DNA from: Collybiopsis luxurians FD-317 M1
Taxonomy: Eukaryota; Basidiomycota; Agaricomycetes; Agaricales; Omphalotaceae
Direction of reading: 5' to 3'
Assembly (NCBI GenBank): GCA_000827265.1
Contig: KN834749.1
Coordinates: 3,088,068-3,152,067, forward strand
Length of the DNA stretch: 64,000 bases
Below the pieces are notes generated by a model. It did not search any database, was not told the origin of the DNA, and was given only the letters and a program-made list of their open reading frames with translations. Positions 36,642 through 47,500 of the stretch are shown one piece after another. Positions within the stretch are counted from its first letter, which is position 1, and each line of letters begins with the position of its first letter. Made by a program: the position numbers and the translations under genes.

Positions 36642-37246
36642 TGCAGGATTAGGGCTCAGAACTGGAGCCATACAATGGGTACCGTATATACAGTTCTGTA
36701 CCTGTACCGGCATGACTTGAGAAAAAAAAAATACGGTCCGGCATATGGTACGGTTATACCTGTATTTGACCATTTGATGTACAGTATGTATTGTACTTCT
36801 TCATAGTTCATCATCGCTTGTTGACCTCAACAACCTGGTTTTCCAGCTTCTCTGTTAGAGTTTGCAGAGAGGTCTGCAGATCAGGTCTAGGGCAGTGAAT
36901 ATGGTGAATAACACTGATGATGTGCTACCGTACATCGGCATTACAACATGTGTGTTGATCACATGACTCAGGCTGAGCCTGACCTGAATAGTTGTGTATG
37001 GCTCGGAACACCATTGTAGAGCTATTTGGAAAGGATTGAATTGTTGAAGTAATTATTATACTTTTTTGATACATGCTGGAATTCTTCTGCAATAGTTTAC
37101 ATAATTATATTTTAAAACTTTGCTTTTGTGCTTCACGGCTGTATTGACCGTATACGGTACGGGTTGGCAATATGAACACGGTATATGGTATGTATTTTAT
37201 ACAGCCGTACCCATAAATGGGTACAGTACTGAGCCCTATGCACGAT
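36642..37246. mobile_element. hAT-like MITE (36,650-37,238) unique to copy 2
   Basis: A 589-bp insert has the perfect 10-bp inverted repeat TAGGGCTCAG/CTGAGCCCTA and flanking 8-bp duplications TGCAGGAT (36,642-36,649) and TGCACGAT (37,239-37,246, one mismatch). The empty site TGCAGGAT is intact in copy 1 at 13,013-13,020. Both subterminal regions carry many GTACCG/CGGTAC/GTATAC motifs in both orientations, consistent with transposase binding sites. No coding capacity. Confidence 0.9.
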
Positions 37247-37336
37247 ATTTGCTTTAGTGAGAACCACTGGTTATAGATGAATTTAGTCACGAGTCAGGAT
37301 CATGATGGGCTTAAGAGGAGTAACAAAATGAACTGC

Positions 37337-39931
37337 TTACCTGTAACATTTAGTCCAATTATTCCCATGTACAAAAGATTGCAAATTCAGTGAGGTAGGC
37401 TGGATCCGTGAAATGAGGAGTTGCATGTGTGGGAACATAAGACATGATCGATATTTGGGGGGAATCCATAGAAAAAGAGCTGAGTTGAAACCCTGAAGCC
37501 AACCATTCACTGTCAATTTCAGATTTAGCAATATAGGGTAGGGGTAATCATGGCCAGAATGCTTGGGACAGAATGATTGGGAGGGAGTTGGTTTTGAATG
37601 AGGCACTGAAATCATTGAAATCTAGTTGCCAGAGAGATAATCTGGCTGTAGTGCATCAATCATTGCTCTTGTTTCTACATTCCAGATCCACACTGAGTCA
37701 TCACATGACCCAGATACAATTTGTTGTCCATTTGGAGAAAAGGCAACAGAATAGACAGTGCTTGTGTGCCCTTGTAATGACTGCCCCAGAGGCTTCCTGG
37801 TCTCTGCATCCCAGATCTGAATTGAATTATCCTCTGACCCAGATACAACTCTCTTGCCATCTGGAGAGAAGGCAACAGAATAGATTGTGCTTGTGTGCCC
37901 TTGCAAAGGCTGTCCTTGGGGCTCCCCTGTATGTGCATCCCAGAGTTGCACTGACTCATCAGAAGATCCAGATACAATTCTCTTTCCATCTGGGGAAAAT
38001 GCAACAGAATGGACAGCGCTTGGTGTGCCCTTGCAATGGNNNNNNNNNNNNNNNNNNNNNNNNNNNNNNNNNNNNNNNNNNNNNNNNNNNNNNNNNNNNN
38101 NNNNNNNNNNNNNNNNNNNNNNNNNNNNNNNNNNNNNNNNNNNNNNNNNNNNNNNNNNNNNNNNNNNNNNNNNNNNNNNNNNNNNNNNNNNNNNNNNNNN
38201 NNNNNNNNNNNNNNNNNNNNNNNNNNNNNNNNNNNNNNNNNNNNNNNNNNNNNNNNNNNNNNNNNNNNNNNNNNNNNNNNNNNNNNNNNNNNNNNNNNNN
38301 NNNNNNNNNNNNNNNNNNNNNNNNNNNNNNNNNNNNNNNNNNNNNNNNNNNNNNNNNNNNNNNNNNNNNNNNNNNNNNNNNNNNNNNNNNNNNNNNNNNN
38401 NNNNNNNNNNNNNNNNNNNNNNNNNNNNNNNNNNNNNNNNNNNNNNNNNNNNNNNNNNNNNNNNNNNNNNNNNNNNNNNNNNNNNNNNNNNNNNNNNNNN
38501 NNNNNNNNNNNNNNNNNNNNNNNNNNNNNNNNNNNNNNNNNNNNNNNNNNNNNNNNNNNNNNNNNNNNNNNNNNNNNNNNNNNNNNNNNNNNNNNNNNNN
38601 NNNNNNNNNNNNNNNNNNNNNNNNNNNNNNNNNNNNNNNNNNNNNNNNNNNNNNNNNNNNNNNNNNNNNNNNNNNNNNNNNNNNNNNNNNNNNNNNNNNN
38701 NNNNNNNNNNNNNNNNNNNNNNNNNNNNNNNNNNNNNNNNNNNNNNNNNNNNNNNNNNNNNNNNNNNNNNNNNNNNNNNNNNNNNNNNNNNNNNNNNNNN
38801 NNNNNNNNNNNNNNNNNNNNNNNNNNNNNNNNNNNNNNNNNNNNNNNNNNNNNNNNNNNNNNNNNNNNAAGGCTGTTCTTGGGGTTCCCTGTCTGTACAT
38901 CCCGGATCTGCACTGACTTATCAGCTGACCCAGATACAATTTTCTTTCCATCTGGGGAAAATGCAACAGAGTTGACCCTGCTTGAGTGCCTTTGCAAAGG
39001 CTGGCCTTGTGGTTTTCCTGTTTCTGCATTCCAAATCCACACTGACTTATCATCTGACCCAGATACAATTTGCTTTTCATCTGGGGAGAAGGCAACAGAA
39101 TAGACTCTGCTGGTATGCCCTTGCAATGGCTGCCCTTGAGGTTCTCCTGTCTCTGTATTCCACATTCGCACTGACTTATCCACTGACCCAGATACAATCC
39201 TCTTTCCATCTGGGGAAAATTGCTCATCCAGACTGGGATCACACAAGATACCTGGATCCTCCTCCAACTTGTTTATCAAAGCCTTTCCAAATTCTGGAAC
39301 ATGTATTCCTAAATCATAGGCAATAGTCTGCACAGCCCAGATTGGGGTCCGCTTTTTGAGAACTGTGCGGTCAAAAGAAAAAAATACCCCAAGACAGCTA
39401 TTCTCCTTGAATTTTTTCCCAATAGCATGGCTAATGGATGATTTGCCTGTACCAGCAGCTCCACAAAGAAGAAATGTTTGTGAAACATCATTTTCAGTGT
39501 TCAATATCCACTGAGATGTTTTTGCTATGATTTGGACTCTGGTTCCTTCCAGACAGGCTTTATCACTGTTAATGTAAGCATTCTTAATGGGATTCAATTT
39601 CTTCTCTAGGATTTCTCCCAGTTGAGCTGTGACTGTCTGGCTTCAAACAAGCTTCCTGCAGGGCCTTCCACTTGCTATTACCATCCTGAGTAAGTTGAAA
39701 TTTTGCAGAAAGGTGTTTTTCCAAGACATCACAAACTTTCTCCTCTGAATCACAGCCAGCCATATCCTGGAGAATTGAATCCCATTCTGGGAGCTGAAAC
39801 TCCTTGTCATCTCTGAACTTTTCCACAGCCTTTCACAAAAGCCTGGTAAGTTCTTCAGTTGCAGGATCAATCACTGAAGGAGGTTGTGCCACTATAGCTG
39901 CTGGGGCTAAGTTGGATGTAACAGATGCCAT
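37337..39931 (-). pseudogene. NWD-D: deletion-fused Goodbye-NACHT-WD40 pseudogene
   Basis: Sister of NWD-B with two internal deletions. Exon 1 (from 39,931) reads MASVTSNLAPAAIVAQ but has a TGA where NWD-B has the CGA of LLRKAV. At about 39,635 exon 1 jumps directly to the start of the NACHT exon, removing the middle exons and shifting frame. The P-loop GAAGTGKSS and RAVQ-like region follow. At about 39,220 SLDEQ is fused in frame to FSPDGKRIVSGS of a WD40 repeat, deleting Walker B, the rest of NACHT and the first repeats. An 829-N gap follows inside the WD40 array, then three repeats. The tail has a TAG (NWD-B has CAG) and ends FVHGNNWTKCYR. Confidence 0.9.
38040..38868. other. Assembly gap (829 N) in the WD40 array of NWD-D
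   Basis: The gap falls at the equivalent place to the 609-N gap in NWD-B, which is expected when near-identical tandem repeats defeat assembly. Repeat number in both genes is therefore unknown. Confidence 0.95.
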
Positions 39932-40645
39932 TTGGAATGATGAGCAACAAGTTTTCAAAAAGACAATGAAAGTTTGATCAAAGCTTAAGGGGAAACCTAA
40001 TGTCATGCATGATATCTGCTCAGTATGTATATGCTGCTGAAATGTCAGATTGATATGTAAATATTGATTTATTGCCACAATCGAGTCATGGGGTTGTGTT
40101 TGCAATGATATGCACTGTGGGCACCTATTAGTATCTCCACCAGTTTTTGTAGTCCTTCTGGTCCTCTTATTTAACCCATACAGTGTCCTGAAACATTTTG
40201 TTTCCTTGTTGCTGACTCACTTGTGTTGAGCCAAGCCCTAGACAATCATTTGAGTTGGGATTCTCTGCCTCTCATATCTACCTTGGTCTAACAGTTCTGA
40301 CAACACTGCACACTCAATCATTGAAATCAACTTTTCTGACTGGTTATTTCTGCTTTATAATTGGTTACTACTGTGGTCCCCATCAAGAGAACTGCTGAAC
40401 AGGTTACATGTGGAGATTACTGCATGGGTTTGAAGGAAGGGCAGTCAATGAGTCAAAGTGATTGTGGTTGTACGTATCCACTCAATCTCAACTTTTTATC
40501 CTCCTTACTGTCATTCCTAGTTTACCACATCAACAATTGCCTGTTCAGCAATACCAGAGTTAAAATCAAAAATGTATTCAGCTAAACTTGCTTGGAAAAT
40601 GTAGAGGTAAGTTCACAATCAAGGTGGACTCATACCACATGGCCT
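39932..40645. repeat. CpG-decayed upstream region of NWD-D
   Basis: Collinear with 18,169-18,884 upstream of NWD-B. Almost every CG there is TG or CA here. No gene is seen. This is the clearest side-by-side record of CpG loss in the window. Confidence 0.85.
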
Positions 40646-40881
40646 TTTATTGCTACAAGGACCCATGCATTTGGCAGAAAATGTGACCCACTGATGCAAC
40701 TCCGATCACATTCCCACAAGTTCAACTTGATCTGTGGTAAGCCTAGTGAAGCCAGCTTACTGGAGGATAAGGCAAGGGCAGTGATGAGTCACCCATGGTG
40801 CTGTTTAGGTGCCAGCATCTCTCTCTGCCTTCCACCCTCATTGCCATCCCCAGCAGTTGCATCTCAGAAGAAAATCTCCCA

Positions 40882-42099
40882 ATGACCCAGTTCAACCCAC
40901 CTCACTGCTACCCATTAGAAGAGTCCTTCAGGTGCAAGGGCCACTTACCCTGCACCCATGCCAGCGGAAAGACATCCATTATTCTCAAGATGTCATCACT
41001 TGCCAAATTCAAGTACAATGCGGCTGTCACTACATGCAACAATGACTGCCGCATCAGGACCCTCATCAGAAGGGACAACAACCCTCCTGTTTCAGATGTT
41101 GAATCCTATCTTACTGTTGACAAAGAGATGGAGGATATGGTCAGGGATCCCTCCCTTATCCATTCCTTCATTGATTTCCTTCCTAACATGGCAGTCAAAT
41201 GGCTCCAAGACATCCTGGGCAACAAGTTTCCAAGGATTAGCAGTTCAGGAAGTACCAGCAATGACAGGTTTTTTGCCCAGGGTCAGGGAAGGAATGGCAG
41301 GAATGGAGACAGTGAAGGGGAGGCAGGTGGCAGTGGAGATGGGGATTCAGAGGCCAACACCTGCAGGAAGCCCAAAGCCAATATCATTCTCACCAATCCC
41401 ATCAACCTCCACTCCAATATTATAAAGAAATTTCCCTGAGAACTTTTGCAACTTGCTGACCACAACTACCATATTCCCTTAGCATGGTTCACCCCGAAGA
41501 ACCTGTTATGGCTGGGGTCCAATACCATGCACTGCAAGAGGATCAAGCTCATGCATATAAGCACCAAGCCACAGGTCCTTGACATGGCCAATGTCTCAAA
41601 GAGAATGGCCAAATCCTCAGAGGCTGGTCCTTCCAAAGATGAAGACCTCAACTATACCCAGTGGCAGTTAGCTGCAGACAATCATCTTAGATTTGAGGTA
41701 GAGGTATACAAGAGTGAAGATGCTGCCTGCCCCCAATTTCTGGCTCAACATTACAAGTTCTGGGACTGGAACAATGCCAGTTCCACTTTCCCTTTCTGGC
41801 TTAAATACAAAATCCAGCTCTGCAAGGAGCACTATGTGCATAAAACAGACTTCAACCTCTACACCTACATGTCTGCCCATACCCTTGTGATGGCTGCTGT
41901 CCAGGCTCACAAAGCAAAAGAGAAGGAGTGTAAGTCCTCCTGCCCTGGTCCCTCTTCCCACCCCGACATGCATTCTTCGTGCTTCACTCCCTATCCTGCT
42001 ACTTTGCAGCCCTTTCTGAACAGCAGCAGGGGCAAGGCCACCCTCCACTGCATCAGTTGTGGAAAATCAGGCCACAGACTTCAAGACCACAGAGAGTAA
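40882..42099 (+). pseudogene. Gag of the DIRS-like element
   Basis: One frame runs from ATG 40,882 (MTQFNPPHCYPLEESF) to 42,099 with a TGA at 41,437-41,439 (arginine CGA expected). A hydrophobic/aromatic core follows (FPFWLKYKIQLCKEHYV; VMAAVQAHKAKEKE). It ends in a zinc knuckle CISCGKSGHRLQDH. After a TAA the same frame continues with a second cysteine-rich cluster (ICTTFNIYGKCIHSDC, ICSLCGSSKH), which resembles the zinc fingers at the end of DIRS/Ngaro Gags. It presumably packages element RNA. Confidence 0.7.
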
Positions 42100-42329
42100 C
42101 ATGGTTCATTCAAATATGCTGTTGGCAATGCAGACAGTAATATATACACCCCGAGTGGCATCAAAATCTGCACCACTTTCAACATATATGGCAAATGTAT
42201 CCACAGTGACTGCACCTCCAAGACCAGGATTTGCTCCCTCTGCGGCAGCAGCAAGCATTACACACTTGGCGCTGACTCCAGCCTCAACTGCCAGTGATCC
42301 TTTCCATCCCTCAGAACTTTGTCCGGCCC

Positions 42330-44280
42330 TTCCTTTCCATGATTTTTCTGATACCATTGTTGCTTGTGAACCTCTTCCCAATACACCCCAAAAATTTCTT
42401 GATATCTACAATCAGATTGTGATGCCTTATGATGCCAGTGCTTTTGCAATTGAGCTTGTTTCTTGTGGCCTGTGGGACAGGTACCCCAAATTGGTCAATG
42501 GCCTTCTTGGCAGCTTTCCTCTGGGCCACATGCCATTCCTCCATGAAATTATCATTATTCCCAACCATTCTTTGGCTTTCAAATTCTCAGAGGCTGTCTA
42601 TGCATACATCACAGAAGAAGCAGAGACTGGTAGGATGTCAGGTCCTTTCACCAAATCCAAGGCTGAACTCATTCTGAGAGGCCCTTTTATCTCTTCCCCC
42701 CTTATCATGGCTGAACAGTCTCAAGGTCCCAATAAGCTGCCAAAGTACAGAGTCTGTTGGAACCTATCAAAGGATGGCAAGGATTCTAAAGGTTTTAATT
42801 TCCCTTCAGTCAACTCTCATGGACGGAAAGACCTATTTCTGACAACTTTTGATAGTGCCGCTATAGTAGCTGAATGGGTAAGTCTATATATTTCATCTCC
42901 TACTTGCCACTTGGCTCTCTCTACGCCTCTTGGCTCCATCTAAGCCTCTCAGCTCCCTCTAAGCATCCCAGCTCTATCCCTATCTATGGCTCTCAGCCTA
43001 AAATTTTTTCTACATGTCTATTGGCAAATCTATATTCTCTCTTAAGCCTCTTGGCTCCTCCTCCTACCAATATCCAATTCCTAACCCATACTCCCTGCAG
43101 ATTACACTAGCTCCTCCAGGCACTCAGGCCTGTTCTATTGACATATCCAAATTCTACTGCACTGTTCCTCTTCTCCTGCATTACAAACTGTACATGGTTG
43201 TCCAAGACATGGACGGCCTTTTCTGGATTGACCACTGTTTTGCTTTCAGAGCATCCCCAGCCAGCAGCACTTCCAGCATGATCTCTGCTGCAGTATGGGA
43301 TATCTGGCAGACCAAGGACATTGCCCTGATAGCCAAAATTGAGGATGACTTCAACATCTTCCATACCTGCAATGCAGATGGCTTCTATGACTACAACAAG
43401 GAATCCATGCTTTCACTTATCAAGCATCTCAGCATTCCCTGGCATCCTGAAAAGGGTGACAAGTTTTTTGTCAACATCACCACCTTTATTGGCTTCCTCT
43501 GGAATATCCCTCTCAAATGAGAGCCTTTCTGAAGAGAAGTGCCTTAAGTACCTCCACTGTATCCATTCATTCCTCAATGACCACTGCTCTTGCAAAGCCC
43601 CATTAGTCAAGGTCAAGTCCATTCATGGCACCTTGTGCCACATCTCTTTTGTCTATGCCAAAGGGAAATCCTACCTCCCGCCCATCTCTAATTTTATGGC
43701 TTCCTACTGGGAAGGTGAAGAAGACCTTGGTAAATGGCTTGTTTTGAGTGTCATCTCATCACTCAAATGGTGGCTCAATGTCTTGCAAGATCCTTACTAC
43801 TACTGCCAACTACAACCTCTCAGACCTCTGCAGGATCATGGTCTATACATTGATGCATCTACAGACTGGGGTATAGGCATATTTGCCTGGGGGAAATGGG
43901 CTGCTTTCAAGCTCAAGCTGCATTGGAAAGTTCCCAGCAGAGGGATTTGTTGGCTGGAAACAATTGCCCTTGAGCTCCTTGTCTATTTCCCAGAAGCTTG
44001 GGGCTACAAGGAAATTCTCATTCATATCTATTCAGATAATAAGGGTACTATTGGTGCCATTTGTAAGGCCCACAGCCCTAACTTCTACATTAATCTCTCT
44101 GTCCACTGCACTTACACTGTGTTGGCATCCCGCTTCATTCAACTGGATATGAACTATATTGAATCTGCAGCTAACCCAGCTGACCCTATATTGTGCAGTA
44201 TACTTGGGTCCCCAGATGATAAGCTCCCCCTACTTTTCACACTCCCTGATGAGCTCATAGATATTATCTCTTATGTTTAG
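42330..44280 (+). pseudogene. Reverse transcriptase and RNase H of the DIRS-like element
   Basis: The RT fingers region reads GRMSGPFTKSKAELILRGPF and KYRVCWNLSKDG. A GTAAGT...CTGCAG intron (42,878-43,100, 223 nt) joins AIVAEW to ITLAPPGTQACSID in phase. The palm has SIDISKFYCTV, then FAFRASPAS, and the catalytic IAKIEDDFNIF. A +1 frameshift near 43,505 breaks the frame. The RNase H domain (about 43,840-44,180) shows LYIDASTDWGIGIF, ETIALELL, IYSDNKGTIGAI and ESAANPADPI, so its acidic residues are visible. The frame ends with TAG at 44,280. It would copy element RNA into DNA if intact. Confidence 0.85.
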
Positions 44281-44719
44281 GTATTTGTCCCTCTTTCTTA
44301 TTACTCTTATCTCTAACCCAGTCTCTAGCTCCAATAACATTTCCATGCCAGACAGTTCTGGTGCTAGCCACAATGAGCTGTGCACATTGTCAGCTAAAAT
44401 CTCTCTTGGCAAAAATGCTCTCTGTAATTCTATTCTCTCTCACATTAATACTCCAGTCCCTTCCAAGCAAATTCCCATACCCATTCCTGTTTCCCTATGC
44501 ACACCTTTTTGCCACCAGATCCTCAACAACATAAAGGCCAGCAACCCAGTTCCATGTATAACCCCATGCCCTGTCCCCTCCTCAACATATTCTTTCTGCC
44601 CTCACCAGCCTGCTCAGCTTCCAGCTTTACCAGCTCCCCACAATGCCAAAGCCAGCAACTCCATATGCCCCAATAGTCTATGCCCTTCTGTCCACATGCA
44701 AGACCAACTCCACACTTGA

Positions 44720-45934
44720 CTCACACCCTATGCTATCTCCAAATGCAATGACTGTGCAAAAGAGTATCCCCCAGATATTATTGAACTCAGTGAAAAAGCC
44801 ATGATTACTGCTCTCATGGACAATACTCTTTCTAGTTACACTGCCGGCATGCTTTGCTTCAACTAATTCTGTGACAACATGGGCATCTCTGAAGACAAGC
44901 ACATGCCTGCCAATGACCAGCTCATTATTGGTTTTATTGGCCATTACATGGGTGAAGTTTCAGGTTCTGGTGTAAAGAACTGGCTTTCAGGTCTATGAGC
45001 ATGGCACAATTATCATGAAGCTCCCTGGCCTTCAGACTCTCAGCACATATGGTTTGCTCAGGCTGGAGCTAGAATAGCTGGTGCCCACAACTGCAGACCA
45101 GCACACAATCCTATCACACTCTCTCATATCCTGGCTCTTTTCTTTGCCCTTGATTTTTCTATACCTTTCCACTGCGCCATTTGGGCCATGGCATGTACTG
45201 CATTTTGGGGCTACCGCTGCCTCAGTGAACTCACTGTCCCTTCCTCCCAATGCTTTGACCCAAAATACCATGTCACTCACAGCACCTGCATCACCCAGTC
45301 CTTCCATCCTGACAACTCACCCAAAGCCCTTTCTTTCCTCATTCCCTGGACTAAGACCACCAAAGACAAAGGTGCCACAGTTATTGCAACTGCACAAAAT
45401 GGTATTCTTGCCACTTTTTGCCCTTTTCATGCACTCTCCAAACACCTTGAAGCCAATGCTGATATCCCAGACAACTTCTCTTTCTTTGGCTACATCAATG
45501 AGCATGGCAAACCTCAACATATGGTAAAATCCACCTTCCTAGCCTTTTGTGACAAGATTTGGAAGCCGGCCAAGCTCGAACATGTACACAGGCATAGTTT
45601 CTGCATTGGTGGCACCATAGAACTACTTATTGCTGGTGTTCCCCCTGAAGTTGTGGCCACTATTGGAGGATGGACTTCTATGGCTTTTCTTATATACTGG
45701 CAACATTTCCAAGATATCATTCCCACTCATGTTTTCAAAGCTTACTCCCCCAATCAACTCGATTGTCTCAAACAAACCCTCAATGACTTCCACAAAGCTA
45801 ATAAAATACCTGATTCCCTTATTGACCACTGTATCTGGGGCTACAATATGTCTGGGATGTCCGGGCACTGGCATCCACAGGTGGGCCTGTGTGGGGACAA
45901 GCCCCAGCCAAAACCCCTTGAAACTAGGATTTGA
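44720..45934 (+). pseudogene. Tyrosine recombinase of the DIRS-like element
   Basis: The N-terminal core-binding domain reads NTLSSYTAGMLCFN, then stop TAA, FCDNMGISEDKHMPANDQLI, and WLSGL, stop TGA, AWHNYHEAPW. The catalytic domain has the first arginine (AFWGYRCLSELTV). It also has HRHSFCIGGTIELLIAGVPP, where the second catalytic arginine (HxxR) is cysteine TGC, one CpG transition from CGC. GGWTSMAFLIYWQ contains the nucleophilic tyrosine. The enzyme would integrate circular cDNA, but the lost arginine and stops make it inactive. Confidence 0.85.
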
Positions 45935-46161
45935 TATAGTCCTTTGCAGGACTCTGCTTTTCCTTTCTCTGCTTTCCCACTTCCACAAAGGAGCATTGCC
46001 TTATGCATGCATCCTCATTTGTCATTGCTGGATGCATTGCCAATATATTCTTGCTAATACACATAATATTTGTCTTACTTAGGTTGCATGTAAGTACCCC
46101 CAATTGGAGTTGCATTAGCGGGTCACATTTTGTGCCAAATGCATGGTACTTGTGGCAATAA

Positions 46162-46608
46162 TATTCCAGAATGGTCAAGCACAAAAGGTAGGTTTTAGTT
46201 TTACCTTTCAAAGTGTAAATAATAATTTATCATGTTCTATACTTCCCATTTATCCACTAGGCATTTCCCCATGCTGATTCTTTCAACTTTTCCCCTGCTT
46301 TTGCACCATCTGCCACTCATTGTTTACAGCCCCAAATCAGGATGTCCCTCTCTTTCTCTATTCCTTGGACCTCTTCTCTAGTCTGGACTTTCCAGTCTAC
46401 CTTATATCTGCCCTTCTATCACTCATGCTTGTTCTATCTACTCTGTCAATGCTATGGATGACACTCTTCAAGGTTTCATCAATTTGGATCTATCTGAATA
46501 TCTTCACTGGTGGTCCACAGACATTTGTCCTCACCCATGGTCTCCTTGTGATGTCCAATATTGGCGTACATCAGAGACTCTCTGTTGGGTCATTGTCTGA
46601 TGTATATC
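46162..46608. repeat. Decayed repeat hosting the Ty3 insertion (left half)
   Basis: Collinear with about 19,968-20,445, then interrupted by the LTR element. The right half resumes at 60,411 and continues like 20,445-20,640. About 840 bp present in copy 1 (19,125-19,965) are deleted here. Confidence 0.8.
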
Positions 46609-47303
46609 TGTTAGGACCTTTACTACCTTTGTTGTTAGAAGCTTGTAGCAGGTTCAATGAATAGAAAGTATTTTATTATACCACAGCTGAGACAGAATAT
46701 GCGATGGGGAGTTGCTATGTACAACAGGTGAATGAGTCCTGTACAGTTTTGGTGTTGGATGTGGAGGAATGATCCTCGAGTGTCGAATAATAAATCTAGT
46801 AGCTCGGTGCAACTAGAAATAGTATATTGAAAGAACTCGTTAAGACAGTATTAATGAGGGTTGACTCAGGAGGTTCATGACTTGGTGTCCGTTTACCCTA
46901 CGAGACGGAGTATTCGAAAGGCTACAGCAGTCAAATAGTCTTGTCGATTGGTTCGACAAGTGAGAAGTGGATATGCCAGTGACTGGGTGTCAATGGGGTT
47001 TGCTCGACTCGGTGTTAAGCAGAATAATATTATAGACTAGTGAACAAGAGAACAGAAACAACACAGATCAAGATAGTTCAGGTAATAACAGCATTATCGT
47101 GAGAGATGTAGGTACAAGGCTTTTATACTCTGCGGAGAGACATGTGGTCTTGTGAATAGAAGTTTGGAATGAGCAACTGGTTAGTCCACCTCGCAAAATG
47201 CGTGTCAGATTTGGAGAGCCGAATTGATTGGTAAGACTATTATCGAGTTGTGTGGTGAGTGTAGTGGTTGGAAAGAGTGGAAAAAATAGCATAGGGCATA
47301 ACA
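46609..47303 (-). repeat. 3' LTR (relative to gag-pol), 695 bp
   Basis: TGTTAGGACC...GGCATAACA on the plus strand. It differs from the other LTR at under 30 of 695 positions, nearly all C/T or G/A at former CpG sites. It contains the same TATA box (TTTTATA at 47,121-47,127) and the 12-nt AATAACAGCATT (47,084-47,095). Confidence 0.95.
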
Positions 47304-47317
47304 TTACCCCCCCCAAG
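47304..47317 (-). promoter_or_regulatory. Putative polypurine tract
   Basis: On the minus strand CTTGGGGGGGGTAA directly abuts the 3' LTR start (TGTTATGCCC). The run of eight G is purine-rich and in the right place to prime plus-strand DNA synthesis. It is short and not followed through the last three bases, so it is a positional inference. Confidence 0.6.
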
Positions 47318-47442
47318 GGCCTTGAGCCCTCGAAAGGATGTGTAGCTTTTGATGCGACATGGTGTTGTGACTGCCATGCTGTCAGATTGAGTTTTTGATG
47401 TGCCGGCTGCCGAATTTCAATCAAAAACTCTAAGTCCGAAGC

Positions 47443-47450
47443 CCTTATAA
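47443..47450 (+). promoter_or_regulatory. TATA-like box of accessory gene A
   Basis: CTTATAAAG lies about 55 nt before the ATG at 47,501, followed by a pyrimidine-rich leader. The second accessory gene has a similar AATAAAAGG at about the same distance from its ATG, which supports independent plus-strand promoters inside the element. Confidence 0.5.
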
Positions 47451-47500
47451 AGCTGGCACTCTGGGTTTTTGAGTCAATTTCTTCTTTTCCTCTTACCACT

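Larger units (their letters stand above)
32731..38039. repeat. Segmental duplication, copy 2, left part
   Basis: Collinear with 8,823-13,805. Internal landmarks include the coding remnant at 33,640-34,060, the CTCTTAAC-flanked MITE and the TAGTGTTGCC MITE. It then gains the 589-bp MITE at 36,650 and lacks the 316-bp insert of copy 1. No intact protein gene is present before the receptor pseudogene. Confidence 0.9.
40646..46161 (+). mobile_element. Tyrosine-recombinase (DIRS-like) retroelement
   Basis: The order is gag, reverse transcriptase, RNase H, tyrosine recombinase, with no DDE integrase and no LTRs. Inverted arms flank the coding part: left about 40,646-40,707, right about 46,103-46,161. 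This fits the DIRS order better than the split direct repeats of Ngaro elements. No target duplication is seen, as expected for tyrosine-recombinase integration. The arms also occur without coding DNA at 18,885-19,123. Coding sequences are broken by several stops and frameshifts. Confidence 0.8.

Noticed and set aside
40646..46161. Ngaro or Crypton classification for the tyrosine-recombinase element
   Set aside because: RT and RNase H are present, which excludes Crypton. The flanking arms are inverted rather than split direct repeats, which favours DIRS-like over Ngaro, though not decisively.
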